This document shows positions 9,152 through 16,058 of a DNA stretch of 27,030 bases, piece after piece. Source of the stretch: CAWGCA01 sp963820955. GTDB taxonomy: Bacteria; Pseudomonadota; Gammaproteobacteria; Chromatiales; Chromatiaceae. The notes under the pieces are model-generated. The model saw only the letters and a program-made list of their open reading frames with translations, was not told the origin of the DNA and made no database searches. A program made the position numbers and the translations under genes. The DNA lies in assembly GCA_963820955.1 (NCBI GenBank), contig CAWGCA010000025.1, positions 1-27,030 of the forward strand. Direction: 5' to 3'. The first letter of the stretch is position 1; each line of letters opens with the position of its first letter.

Positions 9152-9167
9152 CTGGCTGGCTGGCTGG
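9152..9167. repeat. Tetranucleotide repeat (CTGG)4 / (CCAG)4
   Basis: Four perfect CTGG units lie inside the IS91 transposase. Two or five units would keep the frame (ASQLAIMGQ); four units shift it. It looks like slipped-strand expansion in a gene no longer under selection. Confidence 0.8.
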
Positions 9168-9305
9168 CAAACAGGAAGCGCAACGGATACGGAAAGCTCA
9201 ACACCCACTGGCGTACTGGCTGCTCGGGAAAGACCTCATCGACCAGCAGCGCGGCGCTTTCAGCCATGCGCCGCGCACCGCAGCTCGGGCAAAATCCGCA
9301 GCGTT

Positions 9306-9359
9306 TGTGTTGTGAATAGTATCACTAATGTCGCGGGCGCATGGATGCGCAGGAGCGAC
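9306..9359. repeat. Hairpin micro-insertion B in the IS91 transposase
   Basis: About 52 bases separate HLVAFS from the expected Cys-Lys-rich zinc ribbon. It contains nested stems: GTCGC (9330-9334) with GCGAC (9355-9359), enclosing GCGCA-TGGA-TGCGC (9337-9350). The rest is AT-richer. It shares an 18-mer with insertion A in inverted orientation. Confidence 0.65.
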
Positions 9360-9947
9360 CAGCTGAAAGCGACCAGATGCTCGGCATGACAGGTGTCGCA
9401 ACGCACCTGCAGAAACCCATGCTCCAACCGCCCGCACTTGAGGTAGTCTTCGAATTCCTGCTCGACATAGTGGGGTAAAGCTGTACCCTGCGCCTCCAGA
9501 TGGGCCTTGAATGCCGGATAGTACGCCTCAACAAGTTGGTATAAGAGGGTGTGTTCCGGGCGATGGCGTTCGTAGTGTACCGGGTGATCAGCTGGTACCG
9601 ACTGAGCCGGGGTGCCCATGGGTGTTTGCCTTGTTGTTATTCATTGTTTGGCGATTATCGAAGTTCGACCGAACCGGTCTGAGCGGGCAACAGCGCCTGC
9701 TGGTCCCTTGTCGTCACGATCATAATGTTCTAATTATTTTCTCTATCATGCCGCAGAAGGAGAACGGGATTCAAATCCTGTACAGGTAAAGGTGGTTACC
9801 CAGTAACCCTTTTCCCAACCTAGCTTTGGAAAATACCAGCGTTCTACTCAGAACCTGTCTATTCAGTTGGCTTCACACCGTTCCCCAGGCCACCTGTCGT
9901 CACAAGAGTTAAACTGTGGCTATTTTCCGCGGCTGTTTTCCGTCAAT

Positions 9948-9983
9948 GCCTACCAGCATTCACCAAGGACTGCTCCAGGCACC
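9948..9983. repeat. Degenerate partial copy of the 11539-11644 repeat
   Basis: The stretch aligns with 11593-11642 after two small deletions: GCCTAC...AG[C/T]ATTCAC...AGGACTGCTCCAG. The last 13 bases (9966-9978) are identical to 11625-11637. Confidence 0.5.
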
Positions 9984-10033
9984 ATGCTGTCACATGATGG
10001 CAGGATGAATACAAGCTTTTTTACCCTGCCACA

Positions 10034-10099
10034 TCAATGACCGCTTTATCGGATTGAGATGAGATGCTAATTGCTTGAGGTCAATGACTGCTCTGTCGG
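10034..10099. repeat. Near-direct repeat of 19 bases, 47 bases apart
   Basis: TCAATGACCGCTTTATCGG at 10034-10052 matches TCAATGACTGCTCTGTCGG at 10081-10099 with three mismatches. Origin unknown. Confidence 0.4.
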
Positions 10100-10137
10100 C
10101 AGAACTGTCGATTTAGCACATAATTTCAACTAATCGG

Positions 10138-10164
10138 GTAGGTCGGTTTTGGTAGTTGACCTAC
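10138..10164. repeat. Small stem-loop
   Basis: GTAGGTC (10138-10144) and GACCTAC (10158-10164) form a perfect 7-bp stem. No gene lies on either side within 270 bases. Function is unknown and it may be chance. Confidence 0.3.
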
Positions 10165-10445
10165 AGATCGGGATGTCCGGTTATGGCTAGGAACAGAAGA
10201 TCAACAGTAGATCCTAAAAGGTCAGCAATGGGTCGAGTCCTGCCTGTTGTATCAAATCTGAGAATGCCTTCTTTAGACGCTTAGCAGAAGCCATCCGAAG
10301 ATTTCTGCTTCATCTTTAGCGCCTCGGCCAAAACATGGTTGAACATCTGATTCTTCCAATATCAAATGTACCATCACTCGCAATAGCTTTGTATCTAATC
10401 ACCCTCCACATTGATCTGCTGTAAACCCATCCCAGTAACAGACGA

Positions 10446-11402
10446 TCAGTCCATCGACAGCCACTGAGCAATGCGTTGTTCCGCCCAATAATCGGCCCAG
10501 CCAGGAACTGCCCCGCTGACAAATCCTACATGCCCGCCTGATTCGGGCATTTCCAGCCAGACACACTCCGGTAACTCCTCCTCCAATGGCGCGGTTTCAG
10601 GGAACACAAAAGGGTCGTGTCTGGCGTGCAGGATCAGGGTCGGCACTCTGATCCTGGGTATGTATTGCCGACTGCTGCTGCGACGGTAATAATCATCGAC
10701 ACCTTCAAAGCCATGCAAAACCGCCGTGACCTGATCATCAAACTGGTGAAATGTTTTTAGCGAGTCGAGTTCCACCTCCACGGGCGAAGCAAGGTGCGCG
10801 AATTTCTGCCGGTACTTTTCGCGCAGCCGGGTGAGCAGATGCTGTTGATAGAAACGAGACAGGCCCATGCTCAGTCTGCGCGCGGCATCATCCAGCTGGA
10901 AAGGCACGGATATCGCAACCGCCTTGCGCAATGGCATGGACGCCCCCTGTTCACCCAACCATTTCAACAACACATTTCCGCCCAGCGAGACGCCGACCGC
11001 CGCATAGGTCTGCTTGACTTGGGTGGACTGAATATGCTCAACGATGCGCTGAGGATCATCGGTCTTGCCGCTGTGATAGCTGGAGGGCAAGCGATTGGGC
11101 TCGCCGCTGCAACCGCGAAAGTGCATCAGGCAGACCCGAAAGCCCTGCTTGTTCAGCTGCCGCATGATCCCTCCTGCGTAATGGGACTGCAGGTTGCCTT
11201 CCAGGCCATGCATGAACAGCACGACGCGGCCATCCTCGGGTCCCGACCATGCCAGATCGATAAAATCACCATCCTCCAGTTCCACCCTCTCCCAGCTGAT
11301 CTGCGGCAGGATGCGGCGGCGCATCAGGCTGGGCCAGATGGTCTGGGCATGCGCGCCGGGCAGCCACCAGGCGGCGCGGAATTCACTTTGAATGATCGGC
11401 AT
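10446..11402 (-). CDS. yheT: YheT-family alpha/beta hydrolase
   Basis: This intact 318-residue cytoplasmic protein has the alpha/beta-hydrolase fold. It carries the typical family opening WLPGAHAQTIWPSL (residues 13-26), which marks the YheT/ABHD1-3 group. The oxyanion region is FMHGLEGN (63-70). The presumed catalytic triad is Ser139 in GVSLGGN, Asp263 in HARHDPF and His291 in GGHVGF. The family is annotated as predicted hydrolase or esterase, and its substrate in bacteria is not established. Length matches the family (about 320-340). It stands alone on the minus strand, separated by about 300 bases from cmoB upstream. A 17-bp palindrome lies about 40 bases upstream of the start and could be an operator. 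Confidence 0.9.
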   Translation of the reverse strand: MPIIQSEFRAAWWLPGAHAQTIWPSLMRRRILPQISWERVELEDGDFIDLAWSGPEDGRVVLFMHGLEGNLQSHYAGGIMRQLNKQGFRVCLMHFRGCSGEPNRLPSSYHSGKTDDPQRIVEHIQSTQVKQTYAAVGVSLGGNVLLKWLGEQGASMPLRKAVAISVPFQLDDAARRLSMGLSRFYQQHLLTRLREKYRQKFAHLASPVEVELDSLKTFHQFDDQVTAVLHGFEGVDDYYRRSSSRQYIPRIRVPTLILHARHDPFVFPETAPLEEELPECVWLEMPESGGHVGFVSGAVPGWADYWAEQRIAQWLSMD

Positions 11403-11440
11403 AACCGCCCGCCCTCTTGACTTGATAACCCATCAACCGA

Positions 11441-11457
11441 ATTGAGTGTAACTCAAT
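11441..11457. promoter_or_regulatory. 17-bp palindrome upstream of yheT
   Basis: ATTGAGT-GTA-ACTCAAT is a perfect inverted repeat with 7-base arms, 39 bases from the yheT ATG. The size and symmetry suit a dimeric regulator site. I do not recognise the regulator. Confidence 0.35.
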
Positions 11458-11538
11458 GCTCATTTTCCTCAGCTCACATTCAGCCGAACACACTTCCAGT
11501 CCAAAACCGGAATAACACCCTCTCATGATTGCGCCAGC

Positions 11539-11644
11539 CTGGTATCTGGAGCAGTGCAGGCAGACCGTCTGCAACAGGGATGTTGCAGTCGAGCCTACAG
11601 GGAAGTATTCACGGCGCGTCTGTCAGGACTGCTCCAGATACCAG
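11539..11644. repeat. 106-bp palindromic repeat element with 17-bp outer stem
   Basis: The outer arms CTGGTATCTGGAGCAGT (11539-11555) and 11628-11644 are perfectly complementary. Inside is a hairpin CTGCAACA-GGGA-TGTTGCAG (11569-11588), then a decayed second one around ACAGGGAAGT (about 11596-11605). The hairpin with a GGGA loop matches the design of the micro-insertions in the IS91 gene. A partial copy lies at 9948-9983. It sits between cmoB and yheT, both on the minus strand, and could act as a transcript-processing or termination structure there. Confidence 0.7.
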
Positions 11645-11699
11645 TCCACAGAGCTGATTTAGCCATCATCTTCCTATCGCACCCTTAGAAAGAACAAGC

Positions 11700-12674
11700 C
11701 TATGCCTTGGCCAGAAAGATGGCCCGCCGCGGCGCCGGATAGCCCTCCACCGTGCGGGTCTGATCGGCAGGATCCAGATAGTCAGGCAGGGACTCGAAAC
11801 GCATCCAGTCGGTGGCGTGTTGCTCCTCGATGCTGGTCAGTGCGCTGTGAATCAGTTGGATCTCAGAAAAACCGGCGCGGCGCAGCCAGCTCTGCAGGGT
11901 TTGCGTGGTGGGAATAAACCACACATTGCGCATCTTCGCGTAACGTCCCTCAGGCACCAGCACCTCACCATCGCCACCTTCAATCACCAGGGTTTCCAGC
12001 ACCAGCTCGCCGCCTCTGCGCAACGCGCCCTTGAGTTCGGAGAGATGCGCAAAGGGGGAACGGCGGTGATAGAAGACCCCCATGGAAAAGACCGTGTCAA
12101 AGCCCTGCAGATTACTCGGCAGGTCTTCTATGCCCAAGGGCAGGACCTGCAACGGCTGCTGTTTGCCGAGAAAATGCCGGATCGCCTCGAACTGCATGAC
12201 GAAGAGCTGCGTGGGATCGATGCCAATCACCTGCCGCGCCCCCTCCCCGACCATGCGCCAGCCGTGGTAACCATTGCCGCAACCGACATCCAGCACCAGT
12301 CTGCCTGCGAGGGGTTGGATATGCGGCTGGATGCGATCCCATTTCCAATCGGAGCGCCATTCGGTTTCGATCGGCAGACCATAGATCGCATAGGGCCCTT
12401 TGCGCCAGGGATGCAGTTCCATCAGGAGTTCCGCCAGCCTTTGGCGTGTCGCATCGTCACAATCACTCGCCTTGCCTGCGGCCACCCTGGAAGCATTCAG
12501 TTCAAGCTGCTGAATCGGTAGCTCGGGAAGCCCGCAGATCGCATTCTGCCATTTTGCCATGTCGCCATGGGCGCGCTCCCGCCAGACCGTTTCGACCTGC
12601 TCCGGCAACTGCTCAAGCCAACGCCCCAGTGGAGTCTCCAGCAAAGGAACTATCCACTCCCAACGATGATTCAT
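11700..12674 (-). CDS. cmoB: tRNA uridine-34 carboxymethyltransferase CmoB
   Basis: CmoB uses carboxy-S-adenosylmethionine to convert 5-hydroxyuridine at tRNA position 34 to 5-oxyacetyluridine (cmo5U), which widens decoding of codons ending in A, G, U or C. The 324-residue protein (usual length about 320) has the family segment LHPWRKGPY (88-96) before a class I methyltransferase domain. The SAM-site motif is LVLDVGCGNGYHGWRM (127-142), followed by IGIDPTQLF and FDTVFSMGVFYHRRSP. Its ATG overlaps the end of cmoA by 4 bases (ATGA), so the two are translationally coupled and the substrate-making enzyme is first. Intact. Confidence 0.96.
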   Translation of the reverse strand: MNHRWEWIVPLLETPLGRWLEQLPEQVETVWRERAHGDMAKWQNAICGLPELPIQQLELNASRVAAGKASDCDDATRQRLAELLMELHPWRKGPYAIYGLPIETEWRSDWKWDRIQPHIQPLAGRLVLDVGCGNGYHGWRMVGEGARQVIGIDPTQLFVMQFEAIRHFLGKQQPLQVLPLGIEDLPSNLQGFDTVFSMGVFYHRRSPFAHLSELKGALRRGGELVLETLVIEGGDGEVLVPEGRYAKMRNVWFIPTTQTLQSWLRRAGFSEIQLIHSALTSIEEQHATDWMRFESLPDYLDPADQTRTVEGYPAPRRAIFLAKA

Positions 12675-13408
12675 TTTACCGCCAGCAGGGAAATGAAATT
12701 AAAACACTGAAACCAGACCTCGATGGTTTTGAAGCCTACCTGCTGGAGACGCTGTTTGTGGACCTGGAGAGTTTCAGGCAGCAGCACATTGTCCAGCGCT
12801 GAACGTTTCTGGCTGATCTCGAGGTCCGAGTAGCCCTGGGCCTTTTTGAAGGCATGGTGCATATCCACGAAGAGTGTCTCCGCTTCCCGGGTGGGCAGGC
12901 TGATTTTCTCCGACAGCACCAGCAACCCCTGCTCAAGCATGCCGTCGCAGATCGACTGCAATAGAGGCTGTCGCTGCGCTAGCGGCACAAACTGCAGGGT
13001 GAAGTTGAGCACCACCATCGAGGCATTCTGGATCCGCACATGCTGAATGTCCGCACACACCAGGTCGATTGGAGCGCCGGCTTGCGACTGATCGATATAA
13101 CCCTGTGCACGCTGCAGCATGGCAAGCGAACTGTCCACAGCAATGATCCGGCAGGCAAGATTGCCGACACCCTGGCGAATCGCAAGGGCGGAAGCAGCCA
13201 GCGAACACCCCAGGTCATAACAGCGGCTGTGAACGGTGGCCCGCTGTCCTGCCAGTGCGCCGATCATGTTGATGATGGTGCTGTAACCCGGCACTGAACG
13301 CTGGATCATATCGGGAAACACAACCGCCACCCGTTCATCGAACACAAAATCCGCAATCCCGGACTGGATTTCGGCGTAGAGTCTGTCCTGCTGTGAGTTT
13401 GCGGCCAT
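12671..13408 (-). CDS. cmoA: carboxy-S-adenosylmethionine synthase CmoA
   Basis: CmoA makes carboxy-SAM from SAM and prephenate, the cofactor used by CmoB. The protein is 245 residues, as usual. The family motif FDERVAVVFPDMIQRSVPGY spans 23-42, the SAM-binding loop YDLGCSLAAS 64-73, and IIAVDSSLAML 88-98. VLNFTLQFVPL and LSEKI follow. It is first in a two-gene unit with cmoB and overlaps it by 4 bases. A MITE-like element ends only 44 bases upstream of the ATG, so the cmoAB promoter either lies in that short gap or is supplied by the element. Intact. Confidence 0.95.
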   Translation of the reverse strand: MAANSQQDRLYAEIQSGIADFVFDERVAVVFPDMIQRSVPGYSTIINMIGALAGQRATVHSRCYDLGCSLAASALAIRQGVGNLACRIIAVDSSLAMLQRAQGYIDQSQAGAPIDLVCADIQHVRIQNASMVVLNFTLQFVPLAQRQPLLQSICDGMLEQGLLVLSEKISLPTREAETLFVDMHHAFKKAQGYSDLEISQKRSALDNVLLPETLQVHKQRLQQVGFKTIEVWFQCFNFISLLAVK

Positions 13409-13452
13409 GCTGTTCGCATCAGAGAAAAAGCGCTATTTTACGCGGAATGCAG

Positions 13453-13722
13453 CTAGTGTACCTCGTCACTAATACTGTGACATTCAGAGTGCGCCTATGG
13501 GGCCAGAGCAAGGCGCGATCCGCAGGGAATGGCAGGCCCTTTCCAAGGATTGCAACGCAGCACTGGCCCCATAGGCACACTCCCTGCGGGCGAGCCAGGA
13601 AGCGGTCATCCGCTGCGTTATGCCTCTTGGAAAGGGAATGGCCATTCCCTGCGAGGCAGGCCTTGCGGCTAACCGCTTCCTGACTCGCTGAACGTTACAG
13701 TATTAGTGACGAGGTACACTAG
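13453..13722. mobile_element. 270-bp MITE-like element with 33-bp terminal inverted repeats
   Basis: The left end 13453-13485 and the right end 13690-13722 are inverted copies. The outer 26 bases (beginning CTAGTGTACCTCGTCACTAA) are identical and three differences follow. The inside is GC-rich and made of further inverted pairs. CCTATGGGGCCAG near 13494 pairs with CTGGCCCCATAGG near 13563. GCAGGGAATGGC near 13521 pairs with GGCCATTCCCTGC near 13639. GCCAGGAAGCGGT near 13591 pairs with ACCGCTTCCTGAC near 13672. No protein is encoded. A non-autonomous palindromic transposon inserted between cmoA and the next gene is the best reading. A TA target would fit the CTAG at both ends but cannot be proven here. 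Confidence 0.75.
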
Positions 13723-13761
13723 AAATAGAATAGGGTTAAAGAATAGACGGGGATCAAATAC

Positions 13762-14049
13762 ATGGGATTTTTGGATTTTCTTCTCACCAAACGGCAGCAG
13801 CGCAACAAAGTGGCCACCCGGATTGGGTTGGAGAGCGGCCTGTTCGTGATCTGTCCAGTCTGTCATGGGGTGACCGAATCAAGGAACCCGCAAGCCTTTG
13901 TGGATAAAACAGAGGCCCTGGTGAAACAGATGGTCAACACAAGACATCCAGATACTGCGCTGTTTGACCGGCAGGAAAGCGAGATCAACAAGACCATTCA
14001 GCTGGTCGCCAGAGACCTGCCCTATCACTGCACCTGCGAAAGCATCTGA
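13762..14049 (+). CDS. Hypothetical 95-residue protein with CxxC and CxC
   Basis: I do not recognise the family. The protein begins MGFLDFLLTKRQQ after a GGGGA ribosome-binding site at a normal distance. It has C31-P-V-C34-H near the middle and C90-T-C92 at the end. These could together bind a zinc or act as a redox pair. There is no signal peptide or membrane helix beyond the short hydrophobic start. The composition looks like a genuine soluble protein (charged, helix-prone centre 42-85). It lies just after the MITE-like element and converges with the MFS gene (9-base gap), so it is probably monocistronic. Confidence 0.6.
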   Translation: MGFLDFLLTKRQQRNKVATRIGLESGLFVICPVCHGVTESRNPQAFVDKTEALVKQMVNTRHPDTALFDRQESEINKTIQLVARDLPYHCTCESI

Positions 14050-14058
14050 ATCGACCGT

Positions 14059-15337
14059 TCAATCCCTTTCGAGGGCGCTTGCCGCTTTATGACCCGCTTC
14101 GACATCCACCCTGGTGAGCAGCAGCGCCCCGATCACGAACAGCACACTCACCGACAGAATGGCGATGCGGGAATCGCCACTGAGGACACCAACCCATCCC
14201 ATCAGCAAGGGACCCAGCACCACCGCGAATTTACCCAGCATATTGTAAAAACCGAAAAACTCTCCCGCCTGGTCGCGGGGAATCAAGCGTGCATAAAGGG
14301 AGCGGGACAGGGCCTGAATGCCGCCCTGCACCAGACCGATCGGCCACCGCCAACGCATAGAATTCCCAGATAGCCTCCATGCGATAGGCCCACAGCAGGA
14401 TCAGGAAATAGATGAAGATCGCCAGCATGATGCCCTGCTTGGGTCCTCGCCTGGCGCCGATCCTCCCGAATATCAGCGCCGCGGGAAATCCTACGAACTG
14501 GGTGATCAACAGGGCGATCATCAGATTATTCGCGTCGAATCCGATCGACAGGCCGTAATCCACCGCCATGCGCACAATGGTATCCACGCCATCGATATAA
14601 CACCAATAGGCAAGCAGAAAGAGAAAGGTAATGCGCAACTGGCGGATTTTGCGGAAGGTCATGCGCAGTTGTCTGAATCCACCGCTTATCCAGCTGTCGC
14701 CCGACCGGCCGGCGGAAGATTCCTTGACGAAAAGAAGGATCGGGATCGAAAACAGCGCCCACCAGATGGCGACCAGGATGAAAGAGAGACGCACCGCTTC
14801 CGCTGCATCCTTCAAGCCAAACCATTCAGGATAGAGTGTCATCAACACGGCAAAGGTGAATAACAATCCGCCGCCCAGATAGCCCAGGGCAAAACCAAGA
14901 GAGGAGACCCTGTCATAGTGTGACTTATCGGCCACATCGATAAGCAGGGCGTCGTAGAAGATATTACTGCCGGAGAAGCCGGTCAGCGCCAGCCCATAGA
15001 GCACCAGCGCCGTCACCCAGCTGCCCATGGCAACCAGGTAAAGGGCGCCGGTCATGACTATCCCCATGCTGGCGAAAAACAGCAGAAAACCTTTCTTGCT
15101 GCCGGCCTGATCGGCAATCGCTCCCAATACCGGGGCCAGACAAACGATCACCAGGCTGGCCATGGAATTGGCAAGGCCGAGTCGAAAAGTGCTTTCAGTG
15201 GCTGCTACCCCGGTGCTCCAGAACTGCTTGAAAAATACCGGAAAGAAGCCGGCTATCACCGTCGTGGCAAAGGCCGAATTGGCCCAGTCATAGAGGGCCC
15301 AGGCCAGGACACCGCGTGTTTGCCGGGCTTTCTGCAT
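14059..15337 (-). CDS. MFS transporter, UMF1 (Atg22-like) family, one frameshift
   Basis: This inner-membrane transporter of about 425 residues has roughly twelve hydrophobic segments. The start RGVLAWALYDWANSAFATTVIAGFFPVFF-type segment (residues about 8-36) is the hallmark of the UMF1/Atg22-like branch of the major facilitator superfamily. Other family features are APVLGAIADQAGSKK (about 68-82) and, after the frame break, GLVQGGIQALSRSLYARLIP. The substrate is unknown. The ATG at 15337 follows GGAAGG. The frame breaks near 14347 (GTGGCCGATCGG; removing one C restores AVAIGLVQ), and the rest continues to 14059 in a second frame. The single indel suggests a sequencing error or a very recent mutation. 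Confidence 0.8.
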
Positions 15338-15369
15338 GCCTTCCGAGTGCTAAAGCAGTACCGGCTGCA

Positions 15370-16058
15370 TCACTTGACGAGTCCCGAGCCAGCCAGGCCG
15401 ATTGCTTTGCGTGAACCGGTAAAACCTCCCTGTTCAAGCATGGCGTCATTGCCAATATTGGCCAGCATCGCCATTCTTACCAAGTCCGCCAGAGAGGTGG
15501 CCTGCATCTTTTCCATGACCCGGGCGCGGTGCGCCTCAACCGTCTTGGCGCTGACCCCAAGGGCGGAGGCAATCTCTTTATTTGCCTTGCCGCCGGTGAC
15601 CATCGCCATCACCTCATGTTCACGGGGTGTCAGACGGGCCAGGCGGGTTGCGATCTCTGCCTTTTGTGACTGTTTGTCCCGTTGCTGTTCATCCAGCAGC
15701 AGGGCATGGCGGATACTCTCCAGCAGCAACTCATCATTGAAGGGCTTTTCAATAAAATCCACTGCACCCGCTTTCATGGCGCGTATCGCCATTGGCACAT
15801 CGCCATGCCGGTGATAATGATCACCGGAATAGTAATCCGCTGCTCCGACAGATATTCCTGAAGCTCCAGGCCGCTCATCCCGGGCATCCGGACATCCAGC
15901 AACAGGCAGCCTGATCGTCCTGGATAGTAGTTTTCAATGAAGGCATTCGCGGACTCAAAGGTCTTTACATCCATGGCAACCGACTCGATCAGCCATTTGA
16001 GTGAACTGCGTATTGCCTGATCATCATCGACAACAAACACTGTAGGTTTATTACTCAT
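15370..16058 (-). CDS. FixJ/LuxR-type response regulator, one frameshift
   Basis: This is a two-component response regulator of about 229 residues. The receiver domain has the acidic pocket DDD (11-13), the phospho-acceptor Asp55 in LLLDVRMPG and the Lys of FIEKPF. The LuxR-type helix-turn-helix output is LTPREHEVMAMVTGGKANKEIASAL then VSAKTVEAHRARVMEKM. Linker and domains follow the FixJ pattern. The frame breaks near 15806: one missing base in the normally GHGDVPMAI-like segment, where ACCGGCATGGCG needs one more base. Its ATG overlaps the end of the sensor kinase by 8 bases, so the kinase is its partner. The 32-residue tail after the HTH is unusual and may be natural. Target genes are unknown. 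Confidence 0.85.

Larger units (their letters stand above)
7901..9619 (-). pseudogene. IS91-family transposase, interrupted and frameshifted
   Basis: The N-terminus (MGTPAQSVP, then HTLLYQLVEAYYPAF) and a zinc-ribbon KCGFCPSCGARRMAE-type segment near 9290-9250 are clear. So are the core GAVTLIQRFGSALNLNIH near 9040, HMLFLDGVYVERPDG, GHSITYRIAVGPQQGRK and PLDFIARLAALVPKPRVNLTRF. The C-terminal Cys cluster (TCPACGALRIIACIEDP) lies near 8100-8050, ending GLFD at 7901. Together these identify an IS91-type Y2/HUH transposase. Lesions are three insertions of about 45-52 bases (about 7986-8032, 8949-8998, 9306-9359) and a (CCAG)4 repeat at 9152-9167 that breaks frame. There are also an amber codon at 9086-9088 and further shifts between 8300 and 8650. 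Confidence 0.85.
7670..9665 (-). mobile_element. IS91-family element, inactive
   Basis: The element is defined by its transposase (7901-9619). Boundaries are uncertain because IS91-type elements move by rolling circle and lack terminal inverted repeats and target duplications. I place the end downstream of the transposase near a GTTC at 7670, since IS91 relatives insert next to GAAC/GTTC-type tetranucleotides. The other end is somewhere past 9619. The 3' non-coding part (7670-7900) carries no gene. The copy is dead: frameshifts, an amber codon and three short insertions. Confidence 0.55.
9666..10445. other. Gene-free accessory stretch between IS91 and yheT
   Basis: No convincing gene is present on either strand. 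Visible structure is a hairpin GGTTAC-CCA-GTAACC at 9794-9808 followed by CTTTT, and a degenerate copy of the palindromic repeat at 9948-9983. There are also a near-duplicate 19-mer at 10034-10052 and 10081-10099, and a stem GTAGGTC/GACCTAC at 10138-10164. It looks like accumulated repeat debris. Confidence 0.5.

Noticed and set aside
9766..9779. tRNA T-arm-like GGGATTCAAATCCT near the IS91 element
   Set aside because: The stem does not pair properly around the TTC loop (an A opposite C next to it), and no acceptor, anticodon or D-arm can be found around it.
11383..11574. 63-codon minus-strand open frame upstream of yheT
   Set aside because: Its start lies inside the palindromic repeat, it has no ribosome-binding site and the sequence is not protein-like.
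11817..12521. 234-codon plus-strand open frame
   Set aside because: It is antisense to cmoB, whose family motifs are unambiguous.
13393..13683. 96-codon plus-strand open frame across the MITE-like element
   Set aside because: It is made almost entirely of inverted-repeat sequence and has no plausible start or homology.
13453..13722. Integron attC site
   Set aside because: There is no RYYYAAC/GTTRRRY core pair or integrase nearby. Long terminal inverted repeats fit a MITE better.
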